DNA from: Luidia sarsii
Taxonomy: Eukaryota; Echinodermata; Asteroidea; Paxillosida; Luidiidae
Direction: 5' to 3'
NCBI GenBank assembly: GCA_949987565.1
Contig: OX465103.1
Coordinates: 6,212,989 to 6,276,988, forward strand
Length of the DNA stretch: 64,000 nucleotides
Shown one piece after another: positions 43,201 through 56,000 of the stretch. The notes under the pieces are model-generated. The model ran no database searches, was not told the origin of the DNA, and worked only from the letters and a program-made list of their open reading frames with translations. Both the position numbers and the translations under genes were made by a program. How positions within the stretch are numbered: the stretch's first letter is position 1; each line of letters begins with the position of its first letter.

Positions 43201-46200
43201 GAATTGTCATTTGTTATATCATGTTCTATGATGCAACACGATACTCGACGGTATACAGTATTCGAATTCGCCACACAACCTTGATCACCTTGGTCAAGTG
43301 TTCTGCGCTAGAAAGTGGGAGTTGCGGGTTCAAATCCCACCCGAGCTGCCTGATTTTCTTCCATCAGGCAATCGGGTACTGAGCACTCAGTGCTCATCCC
43401 GTTGAGCAGGGCAAACCCTCATTGAACAGTCATGTCGTTTTTGGGATATTCCTCCAGACAAGCATTCAGCGCTCAGGACCATCATCAAGAAGGATGACCC
43501 CCGACACTTGAAGATGTTAGAGGGGCAGGTCATCAGCCACCTGCTGCAGGAGAAGTGGAAGCATTATGCTAGAGGGCGCTTCATCTTCAAGTTTGTCTGG
43601 GCCTGTCTGCACCTGATCCTGCTCAGCATCTCAGTCAGTCTGCGACCGCAGGGAGATCTGCTGGCTGGCGACGACCTCACAACAAAAGTAAGCCATACTT
43701 GATGAAACAAAATTATCCTATCCCAACCCATTCCCTTCCATTCCATCCCATCCCACTCCCATGTTATCCCATCCCTTCCCACCTCATTCCATCCCACTCC
43801 ATCACATCCCGTTCCTCCTAATCCCATCTCATCCCATCCCATACCATACCATCCCATCCCTCCTCATCCCATCCAATCCCATCCACCCCATCCCATCCTT
43901 CCTAATCCCATCCCATCCCTCCTCAGTCCATCCCACTCCATCCCATCCCATCCCATCCCTCCTCATCCCACTCCATCCCATCCATCCCTCCTCATTCCAT
44001 CATATCCCACCCCTTCCTATCCCATCCCTCCTAATCCCATCCCATCCTTTTTATCCCATTTGATCCATCCCATCCCACCTTGTCTCATCCCATCCCATTC
44101 CATCCCGACCCATCCCATCTCATCCCTTCCCACCCCATCCCAACCCATCCCATCCAATCCTATCCAATCCCATCCCATCCAATCCCATCCAATCCCATCC
44201 CATCCCATCCCATCCCATCCCATCCCACCCCATCCCATCCCATCCAATCCCATCCCACCCCACCCCATCCCATCCCATCCCACCCCACCCCACCCCATCC
44301 CATCCCATCCCACCTCATCCCACCCCACCCCATCCCATCCCATCCAATCCCATCCCATCCCACCCCACCCCATCCCATCCCATCCCACCTCATCCCACCC
44401 CACCCCATCCCAAAGTCCCTAAAGTCTACTGGTGTGGGATACAACTGTGCCAGGATCCTTGTAAGAATTCTAAGGTGAAATATATTTGGAAAGCAGTTTG
44501 TAGCAGTTTTGTGATGCTTCTTGCTCAGTTATCTTCATCATTTAATCCCTTCTAGATCCAACAATTTAGTGGGCCTGACGTTTCGATCCTAGAAGGACCT
44601 TTCTCAAAGGACCTTTCTCTGCCTTTAAGAAAGGTCCTGCTAGGATCGAAACGTCAGGCCCACTAAATTTTGGGATTTGCATTTTGGTAATTTTAGTCAG
44701 TAAGCATTTTGCAACATTTTTGTATGTCACCCTTCTAGATCCGTTTTTTCACTGAGGTCTGTGTCATTGTGGGCTCTGTGGCCAAGACGTGTGTGGAGTG
44801 TATCGAGATCCGGTCCCGTGGTTCCCTGATAGATTACATCAAAAGCCTGGTAAGGAGTAAGAGTATGGGGGTGCACCATTTCCTCACAAGAAGTCTATGA
44901 CATCGTCCTCACCTCACCTGTATCCTCTCCTTCCCCTCCATAACACTATGAACATCTAAACCAAGAAAATGGGGTGAAATGTCATTTAGCCGTGAAAAGA
45001 AAATTCACTGTGTTTTCACCCCTATTTCATGGCACACAGTTAGCCAATAGTTTTCATGGTGTTTTCACCAGTGGTCTCCAAGGCCACATTCCTGGTGGTA
45101 AATGGCTAGAGGCAATTTAGTATCTGGGAGTGACAGTTACAAGGACACCATACAGTACCTCTATGGGGGCTGCATGGTGGTCCCTACTGGTAATTGAATT
45201 ATAGCCATCCCTCAAGGCTGGAGCTTGCCACCCTAGATTTTTTTCATGGTCTTTTTAGTGACCTGAAGATGTCCTTATCAGGTCAGAGAGGCAATTAAGT
45301 TCACGGTGAATTCACTGTAAATTTCACAGTGAAATCACAGTGACTTTTTAGTTTAACGGCAAAATGATATTTTCACCCATTTTTCACGGTTTAGATGTTC
45401 ATAGTGTGAGATTGCCAGTAGTACATGTAACTGGAGGTTGTGCTTTGACAGAGCAGATATTTCCCCTACAAGCACGCTTACCACAGATGAATTGCCTTGC
45501 TACAAGTTAACCCAATGCTCTAAATCACAGCAAATGCACAAATGACTGAACCAATGATGGCATTGTCAGGTATTATGATGAGATTTGAAGGTTTGCATGG
45601 TGAGAATATCAGGATGAATAGGTTTGCGGAGACACCATGTAAATTCTCTTTTGTGAGTTAGTGTGGTTCTGAAAAGAACCGGAGGAACTCGACGTTTCGA
45701 ACAGTGTACTCTGCTCGTCTTCAGCATTCTCCTGAAGACGAGCAGAGTATACTGTTTTGAAACGTCGAGTTCCTCCGGTTCTTTTCAGAACCACACTTAC
45801 TCACAAAAGAGAATTTACATGGTGTCTCCGCAAACCTATTTATCCAGGTATTATGATGCTTAGCCCAAAAAAAGAAATCATGGTCACGTTATCAACAACT
45901 TGGTTGGAGGAGGCTTCACACGGAAATCCTTGAGTATGACGTGCAACCCGGTGTGCCAGTGTATGCAGTCACAGCTGGGGGCACAGTCAGCCCTGCTTAG
46001 CAGCAGGCCGTTCAGTGCTCCAAAGAGAAAGCCTCTGGACTTAACCCTCACAAAATTGTTTAAGGTTATCCTATGAACATCTAAACCGTGAAAGGGGGGT
46101 GAAAATGTCATTTCGCCGTGAAACTGTGATTTCATGGTGCATTTTACAGTGAATTCACCGTGAAAATAATCGCCTCTCTGACCTGATAAGGACACATTCA

Positions 46201-46917
46201 GGTCACTAAAGAGACCTTAAAAAAATGTGAATATCTAGGGTGGCAAGCTCTAGCCTTGAGGGATGGCTAATTTAATTACCAGTAGGGACTGCCAGGATGT
46301 CCTTGAAACTGTCACTCCCAGGTACTTCTAAATTGCCTCTAGCCTTTTACCACCAGGAATGTGGCCTGGGAGACCACCGGTGAAAACACCGTGAAAATGA
46401 CTTGGCTAAAACTGTGTGCCATGAAATAGGGGTGAAAACACAGTGAATTTTCTTTTCACGGCTAAATAACATTTTCAGCCCATTTTCACAGTTTAGATGT
46501 TCATGGTGTTACCCGGCCATAATAAGCGTAAAACTCTGTGTTCTCATCCTAGGCAGGCATTGGTTCGGTCATTTTGTACGCTCTTGGAATTTACTTTTGG
46601 ATTTTGGGACGAGGAATGCTGATGACAAGCCTCCGTATTTGTCTTGTGTCCCCAGTACGTCCTTCCCTTCAAAGGCCTGTTCATGTGTTCCATCCTCATG
46701 CTGTACGTCTGTGTTCCTCTGCGCTTTCTGGGACTGCGTGAGGTCGAGGACAGGCTCATGATCCTCGTCATGCCTTTCTCCTTCTCCTACATCTTGTTCT
46801 TCTACAGGTGGGTGCCCCTTGAAATCGGTCCTGAATTGTCGCTTGTAACATTCTTCACTTTTTATGCCTGTAAAAAATTATTGATTGGGTAATTGAATGA
46901 ATGATTGATTGATCGAT

Positions 46918-46949
<32 letters not shown>

Positions 46950-46997
46950 CGATCGATCGATCGATCGATTGATTGATCGATTGATCGATCGATCGAT

Positions 46998-47046
<49 letters not shown>

Positions 47047-50000
47047 AATTGATTGATTTGTCAATCACGTAATCCAAATTCCCAGTTTTAATAGATTAAA
47101 CCAGTTTTTAACCACTTTCTTAACCAATTAAACCGCATTTTAAACCAATTAAACCACACTTTCTTAACCAATTGAACCACATTTTAATCAATTAAACAAC
47201 TGTCTTGGTTTGTTGATGAATGAATGGGTCATGTGTTATGTGTACATTGGCTGAATTGCACATAGTAATTTTACATACCTTTGCCGTGGTCCCAATGAAG
47301 ACATGGCTGATCACGTGGGCAAATATACTGTCATAATTGTATGCTCTTTACACTATGAACATCTAAACTGTGAAAATGGGGTGAAAATGTCATTTAGCCG
47401 TGAAAAGAAAATTCACCGTGTTTTCACCCCTATTTCATGGCACACAGGTGTTTTCACCAGTGTTCTCCAAGGCCACATTCCTGGTGGTTAATGGCTAGAG
47501 GTAATTTAGAAGTATCTGGGAGTGAGAGTTACAAGGACACCATACAGTACCTCTATGGGGGCTGGTGGTCCCTACTGGTAATTGAATTAGCCATCCCTCA
47601 AGGCTGGAGCTTGCCAACCTGGATATTCACGTTTTCGATCTCTTAAGTGTACTGTAGATGTCCTTATCAGGTCAGAGAGGCGATTATTTTCACAGTGAAT
47701 TCACTGTAACATGCACCGTGAAATCACAGTGTTTAGTTTCACGGTGAAATGACATTTTCACCCCTTTTTCACGGTTTAGATGTTCAGTGTTAATTGCCAG
47801 TTTTTCAATCAGACAAAAACTGGCTGGAATTAGGTCAAGTTGTCTTTGTCATTTTGAATCCACTGTGAGGATTGTATAGTTGACTCTGCCTTCTCCGGTA
47901 CCTCTGTCTGTCGTCCTCTACTGTCCGTGCAGGGGCCATGAGAAGCTGGGCCCGCTCATCGTGATGATTGGCAAGATGACCAAGGGCGATGTCAGCCGCT
48001 TTGCCATCATCTATATCATCTTCATCATCATCTTTGGCGAGGCCTTCTACTATCTCTTCAAGGGGACGGAGCCGGGGACGGCCGAGGACTTTGTGTCCTG
48101 GAACGGCTCTTTCCTGATGGCCTTCCTCATGGCCTTCGGAGATTTCCCGGTAAGGAGTCTCTGAAAACCAGGGGAAAATTTCATAGCGCCGCTTAAAGCC
48201 CCTACACAACATTGGTCGAGGTCAAAGAATAGCATCCATACGTTGTCTGATCCAACATATGCATGAAATAGCACACCTGTGAAAATTTCAGCTCAATCCA
48301 CCAACCGAGTCTCGAGAAAATCTAAAATTTAGTGGGCCTGACGTTTCGATCCTAGCAGGACCTTTCTCAAAGGCAGAGAGAAAAATCGAGAAAATCGTTA
48401 GAACCGCTTCATTTGTTTCGCGAAAATGCAGCATTAAATGCCGTACTGTTCCGAAAAAAAATTAAGATCTCGGTGAGACATAAACAATTTCTTTTACTGT
48501 TTTCTCCCAAAATACAGCATTTTAGGCAGAAATGTTTCAGTGTGAGGTTTCTACCATAACCATCTTCAAACTGTTTAAGTTTCATGTAAATCTGTGAACA
48601 TTCCTGTTTTTCAATTTGACTAATGTTGATGAGTGGCGTTGGTGCGCTGCTAAAAGACTGCATGTTTGGTACTCATGCTTGGTCGGTTGGTTTTTTGTTT
48701 GTTTCCCTGTCGCTCCCATTGCAGTATCAGGTCTTCGACCACTCCCGCATCGGCTGGCTCTCCAGGCTCCTCTTCTTCATCTTCATGCTCCTGTTGCCGT
48801 GGCTACTCATCAACATGCTCATCGCCATGATGGCCAAGACGTACCAGCGCGTGGAGGAGCGCTCCAAGATGGAGTGGAAGAGACAGGTAGGTAGGCCTGG
48901 CTCTCCCAAACCAGCCTATTATTTAGAGAAATAATGATTGGAAATGAAAACTGGATCTTTTTTTTTGATAATTGGACTAATTGAAGTCATGAAGTCAAAA
49001 AATGAAGTAAAAAAATTCAATAATTTTTTTTTCATTGGTAAAATGTGACCCGGCTCAGCATAATGAGGAATAACCCCCACTTTTGAGATTTTGAGATTTT
49101 CTAATGATGTGAAAGAGAATACCATTAGCTTTCAAATGATATCAAAATTATTTCCATGTGAATTTTGATGTAAATAGTACAAGGGGACTTCGCTCGTTCA
49201 TTTGGTACCAGACACAATACAGCAGCACTAGTTTAACTCCTCGAAAGCGGCCTTTCAAAAAGGCAGGAACTTTACATTTTCATGAAAACAGTACACAAAC
49301 ACTCCCCCGAAATCCTCGTTTTTTCAACATTTAGAGATGGATTTCGGACAAATCCTTTGGACATAATATGCTCCAATACATTCACTTTCCGAAAATACAA
49401 AAAAAAAGATTTTGTATCGAATTGAGAAGATACTTTGACTTCAGGCGTTGTTTACTGGAAAAGTGTTTTGGTGGGATATTCCTCATGTCGCTGTGCCGAG
49501 TCACAAATGGCAACAAATTTGAAATGAACTGAGAATTGAACTGGAGACACCTCCAGTGTATTGAAATCACAACGTGGAAAGTGTGCCATACGGGGGCACC
49601 ACTGAGAAGTAGTATGGCTCTGAGAAGAGCTTTAAACACAGTGTGCTCTGCCCATCGTCAGGAGACAGTCTCCCGACAGTTTGCCGAGCACACACTGTCC
49701 AAAATGTTGAGTGCTTGCCGGCCACCAGAAGGCGGCAGACACGGATGGCCGGCCCAACGGAGAGATCGCCGGCTAGGAATGACTTCCCTGCTTGGCTCTC
49801 TTGCAGTGTTGTAGTCGAGACCTTTAAAAGCTAGAGGGTACACCATTTGCAAAGTGCCCCCAATTTAGAGTTACCGGGTTTTTTTTTCAGAGCCGCACTT
49901 CATTCAGCAATGGCGGGGCCACACCGCAAAGAGTTGCGACTCCACTGGAGTATCTAACGACGCATGTATGGCCACAAAACGTATCTATGGTCATAGGTCT

Positions 50001-53000
50001 ACAATCAAAACTGGTAAAATGTACACCCCTGTTGGGTGTCACTTCATCTCCCTGATCATTCGATATCAGATATGAGTGTACTGGGCATAGAATCCCTTGG
50101 TCACCGTAGTAATGCTGTCCGTCTAAGCCGTGAGAAAATGTGGATGAAGCGTCTTTGGACTATTCAACCACATGGTCTCAACATCCAGGAGGGTAATGAC
50201 TAACACCATGCAGCTTTTTGATAATCCCTCTTTTGTGTTCACTCCTCCACTTCTCTCTTTGATCTTTCCCTCTCCTCTCACTAATCCCTACCCTACTCCT
50301 TGCCCTTCCCTTTGATCTCACCCTATAAGCTTTCCTCTTTGTCTTTATTTCTCATCCGTGTCCTATTCACTCTCTTCCCCCTGCCTTCGTGTACATCTGT
50401 TTTGTCCTTGTCACTCTGCCTTTGAGAAAGGTCCTGCTAGGATCAAAACGGCAGGCCCACTAAATTTTAAGATTTGCATTTTGGTAATTTTAGTCAGTAA
50501 GCAGTTTGCAACATTTTTGTATATCACCTTTTGACGCATGTCTCTGTCGACTCCCTCCGTCCTCGCCACTGTCCAGTGGGCCATGCTGCTGCTGAACATC
50601 GAGCGGTCCATCCCCAAGGGCCAGCTGGCAAAGTACCAGGCCACCTACTCCACCCAGATGAGGATGCCCTACAAGGAGGCACTGCGCAAGGGACTGATCC
50701 AGCCCTCGGAGGCAGACAGCCAGAAGGCCCCGGAAACCTCCGTCACGGATGTCGCGGAGGAGCCCGTCCAGAGGTATATAGACTCGATCATGCATATTCA
50801 CGTCGCCACGGCTACCGAGCCCTGGGCGGGGCCTCCCGAATTCTGTCAGCAGTTCGGTCAGACATTCATTGATAGGACATCGATGATGCCTTTCATTTAT
50901 GTGATTTCCCAAAATGTTTAAATCTAGAGTTTGAAATTCTCAAGAAGCTATTCCATTTAAGGAAGGTCCTGCTAGGATGGAAATGTTGGACTCTTTAAGA
51001 TTTCTGTAATTTTGATCATCTTTAATAGTCAGTAAAGCAGCTTGCAACTTGTAGTGGAAGGTTTCCAATTACACCATGTATCACTTCTCTGCCCGTCGTC
51101 TCGTAACGACAGGCAGTACACATTACCTGAAACATTGGCTTTTTTAAGAGCCACACTCCTTGAAAGAAAAGTGCCACACGGTGTCATTGCAAACCTTCCA
51201 CAAAAAGTATTTCTACCATGCAAACCGTCAAGTCTGATCTAATTTTGCAACTTGTTTGCTTTTTTAAGAACCACACTCCTTGAAAGAAAAGTGCCACACG
51301 GTGTCATTGCAAACTTTCCACAAAAAGTATTTCCTCTATGCAAACCGTCAAGTCTGATCTAATTTTGCAACTTGTTTGCTTTTTTAAGAACCACACTCCT
51401 TGAAAGAAAAGTGCCACACGGTGTCAATGCAAACCTTCCACAAAAAGTATTTCCACCATTCAAACTGTCAAGTCTGATCTAATTTTGCAACTTGTTTGTG
51501 TAACCCAGAAAAATGGAACAAGGAATTTGGCTAGCGAGTTGTACCTAAGTGGATCTCTAGAAAGTCGCGAGGGAAAATGATCTAAAAGGAGACAGGAAAT
51601 GTAAACTGGAAAAGAAACAAACAATCACAACATTTATTTCCCCCAGAATAAGAAAATACAAATCTAACAAAATACCCACATAGAAAGGAATGAAGAAAAC
51701 TAAACCCTTACTAAAGTACATGTGAATTCGGATGGAGAGTAAATTGAGAATAGAAATAGGCATTTGTAATGGGATAGGAATGAAAAAAAACTTGAATATA
51801 CCCAAAATGAACCCAACCAAAAATTGCAACTTAGTGTGGAATAAAACTTTGAAATAAAAAACCCGTGAAATAACTTGGAATAAAAGACTAGGAATAAAAG
51901 AATTGGAATATGGAACTAAAAGAATTGGGATATGGAATAAAAGAATTGAAATAAAAGGATTGGAATAAAAGAATTGAAATAAAAGGATTGGAATAAAAGA
52001 ATTGAAATAAAAGGATTGGAATAAAACCAACACAGTATCAAAAGGAGGTCATAATATTGAAAGAGAACAGCCTAAACAACCTGGAAAACAACATAGAAAG
52101 AACACAAGAATACATAAATACTTGATGATTACAGAGAAATCTAGCTACTATAAGTATAAAATGAGAGTAAAACAGGGCAAACTAATATTCTACCACTGCA
52201 CAACTTCCAATACAAATCACAAAAAGTGCTCAACTACTACAAGGACAGATGTACAGTACTGTACAGCACTGTGACCAGGAACCATTCCTTTCTGGCAAAT
52301 ATTAATGAGCGTCGCCCCAGTACCAATTCCAAAGACTATGTGGTCAGTCCAGCCACTCCGGCCAACAGTTAGAGTTGTTGCCAGTCACTGTACAATGAAT
52401 ATGATATCACTATCTGACACTAGTGTATGCACCCACTAACAAACACACCAGGGACTACGGGAAGTCTAAGTCATTAAAAAGTTTGTGGTCAAAAGTACTT
52501 GGAAAGTGGTTGGTCCACTCCCTTGAAACAAGGAGTGCGCTCACAAGGGGACTGTCTCAACAATTCAAAAGCACATAGTTACAGTATCTTAGATAACTCA
52601 CTATTCAAAACTAAGAACAAAACGTAAAGAGAATGAATCTTCCAATAAAATAACTAGCAGAACTAAAGATAATAAAAAATACAAATGAGATTGTCTGTAC
52701 TTGGAAACACAACTATTGTCATCACTCATCATCAACTTCCATTCCAAGTGGGATAAGCTTAGCTGTCTAAGAAATTGACCACCAATCCGATTACAAAAAT
52801 CAACATATCAACCAAACATTCTTTCCAAACCATGTCTAAAATGATACTCTGGAAACTATACTAAAAAACTTCTTAGAAAGCAACACGTACGCCTGGCCCA
52901 AAGTAAAACCTAAAGATCAAAAGCAAGTTGGAAAATGGGGTTTAGGCCCGAAAATTAAAAATAACTACATGTAGCTCATAATCTGGCATCTAGTTTCTTC

Positions 53001-56000
53001 CTCCTTTAGAACATACATTGATTAAAAAAACAGGAAAACTTCAACTCACCAAATCCAGCAGCAGACCAAACATTCGGGTAGGAAAACTCTTGGAAATCTT
53101 AAAGTGGACCTGCACTCTTTCCTACCAGTCTGCAAAGTGAGCCACTGACCACAAGGCTTGGTCATAAGATAGTGGGGTCTTGTGGTGGGCAGGGCACTTG
53201 CTCTCCCAAGGGGGTGTGCTACTATTCAGATACATGTAGGTCAGATTTGCTATACACTGTACCCCAAATGGAGACGATTGGTTATAAATTTTAAAAAGCA
53301 ATCCAAAAACAGGGGAAAGGACTCCTATAAAAAATATGGGGATACAAAAAACTTATAAATATAATTAACCCTGTGGCCCCGCCACACTCTCGCCACCTAA
53401 AATACATTGCTATCCTTAGCAATGAGCGAAATGTTATGACCAACGATGCTGTCCAATGACGAATGTTATCATTCAACAACTCATTCCCAATCTCCAAACC
53501 TACGAGGTGGACGGATGACTCTTCTTGGTCGCAGATGGGAAGTCACTCTTTCTGTCTCGTCTGAACTTGTAGAGTCGTCCGTGGATGCGTCATAGTCATA
53601 GCTTGAGGCGCCTTCAGAGGTATAGCCTAACTCTGCATCTTGAAACCCAAGTGGAGGTGCTAATGACTGCTTATACAGGGGGTGATCTTCATGTACATCT
53701 TGGAACTCTGGAGGAGGTTGGGGCAACTGGTGCTGAGACTCATCCTTATCTCGAAACTGAGGAGGGGGCGGGGGTAGATTCACCATTGTCTCACTCGCAG
53801 TATCGAAGGGACAAAGGGCCAGGAGGTTTCGATGGAGATTCTTCATCTTCATAGAACCACTCTGTTGGACAGTATAAACCGGCAAGTCTCCCAACTGTCC
53901 AATGACAACATACGGGATGGTCTCCCATTTATCTTTCAACTTGGATCTGCCCCTTGGTGTCTTGTTGGCAACCAGAACACGATCTCCTGGCTTGAGGTCC
54001 TCTCGTGTATGCACCCTCTTGTCATAGTTCAACTTCTGCTTCCGCTGTGCCATCTCGGTTGTGAGCTTCATCCGTTCTCGGGCATTCTGGATGCGTTTCT
54101 GCAGAAGCTCTACATACTCAGACTGCTGGCGGCCCTCCTCTGTTTCCGGCATCCCTGGAACAAGAAGGTCCACAGGTAGCTTGGGTTCCCTCATGAACAT
54201 GAGAAAGAATGGGCTGTAACCAGTTGTCTCGTGCTTGGTGCTGTTGTATGCATGCGTCATTGACTGTAGATACATCGCCCAGTAGCGCTTCTGGTCAGGT
54301 TCAAGTGTACCCAACATGGACAATAAGGTCCGGTTGAACCGCTCTGTCATCCCGTTGCCTTGGGGGTGATAGGGGGATGTTCTGCTCTTCACGATACCTA
54401 GGAGGTTGCACAGTTCCTTCACTACGCCAGCCTCAAAGCATCTCCCCTGATCTGAGTGAATGCGCTCAGGGATACCATAATTCGTTATGTATTTCTCCCA
54501 GAGGACACGCGCCACAGTGGTTGCAGTCTCGTCTTTTGTCGCGTAGGCCTGCGCGTAGCGTGTGTAGTGGTCCGTTACTACCAGGATGTGTTCGAAGCCA
54601 CCCTTCGACCTCTCAAGCGACAAAAAGTCGATACACACCAACTCCAACGGTCGAGACGTCTGAATATTCCGCAGCGGTGCCTGTCGACGGGTGTCCGGCA
54701 ACTTCCTCAGCACACAGCGCTTGCATCTGTCGACGTAGGCCTTGGTCTCAGAATAAATTCCGGGCCAGAAATAGCGGTCTCGAACTAGCGTTGCTGTCTT
54801 CTCATGCCCAAGGTGCCCCATGTCGTCGTGCAGACGTCTAAGAATTTGAATCCGTTCTGCCTGCGCAGGGATAGGGAGTAACTTCTCCCCATCATCAGTT
54901 CCAAGGCGGTAGAACAAGGCACCATCTTTAACCTGGAGATTATCCCAGCACCTCAGCAGTCTCCGAACGGCCCGGGATTCCACTCTCAGTTGCCGCTTGC
55001 TGAGCCTCGTGTTCCTCGTGGCCCTCAGCAACTTCACGCGACTGACGTCCTGGTCCTTTTGCTGTGCAATTTCCAGGTCCACATTCCCACTGAGTGCTGT
55101 GCCGGCTGGTGTGGGATTCTCAGGAGCAGCATCCCCTGGCAGGGCACAGGTAGGGGACTGGTAGCAGGTAGAACCTGGAGGTGCAAGGACTTGATTTGAC
55201 TGGATGGTGCTGAGAGGGGCCTCTGCCTCTGGTGCTTGGTCTCCCCCCAAACCAGTGCTCACGTCAGGTTCCTCCGAACCTCCTCCGGGATGAGCAGACA
55301 TCTGGCTCATTCCATCCAGGATCTGGCCCACTCTCCCCCTAGGGATCCTTGATAGGGCGTCCGCATTACCATTTGCTTTTCCAGGCCGGTATAGAATTTC
55401 AATATCATAGGTAGACAGGTCGCTAACCCAACGGTGGCCATGTGCGTCCAGCTTGGCTTTCTTCATCACATAGGTTAGCGGGTTGTTGTCAGTGATGGCT
55501 GTGATCTTCTGGCCGTAGAGGTAATCCTTGAACTTGGTCGTCACCGCCCAATGCAATGCTCTAAACTCCAACTTGTGCGCCGGATACCTCGTTTCCGCCG
55601 ATGTTAGAGCACGACTGGCATATGCGATAACTCGCTCCTTCTCGTCCTGCCTCTGAACCAGCACTGCACCCAAACCTTCCCCTGAAGCATCGGTCTGCAC
55701 GCAGAAAGGCTGCTGGTAGTCAGCAAAAGCAAGGATCGGCGCAGAGGTGAGCTTCTGTATGAGGGTGTCAAATGCCACCTGGCATTCATTGGACCAGGTG
55801 AATGCGCTTTTCTTCACACCTCGCCCTCCTCCCGTCAACGCAAAAAGGGGACAGGCAATTCGCGCATAATCCTTAACAAAACGCCTGTAGTATCCAGTGA
55901 GGCCAAGAAAACTGCGCACTTCCTTCTGGGACTTGGGTACCGGCCATGACTTTACAGCAGCAATCTTCTCGGGATCAGTTGAAATTCCCCCGTCTGAGAC

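Noticed and set aside
43280..43360. Functional tRNA gene
   Set aside because: A-box-like and B-box motifs are present, but no complete cloverleaf with anticodon arm could be drawn. More likely a SINE head. The same holds for 11,960-12,060 and 15,350-15,440.
43564..44478. HPIPSHP / GWDGMGW frames
   Set aside because: CCATC-type microsatellite read in different frames.
46855..47064. [12 protein letters not shown] frame
   Set aside because: GATT/GATC microsatellite.
51557..52033. 158-codon frame found twice (also 59,165-59,641)
   Set aside because: It lies in both LTRs and derives from A-rich tandem repeats. Identity of the copies reflects LTR identity, not selection on protein.
53832..54841. 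Plus-strand frames of 110-154 codons within the retrotransposon
   Set aside because: Antisense shadows of pol.
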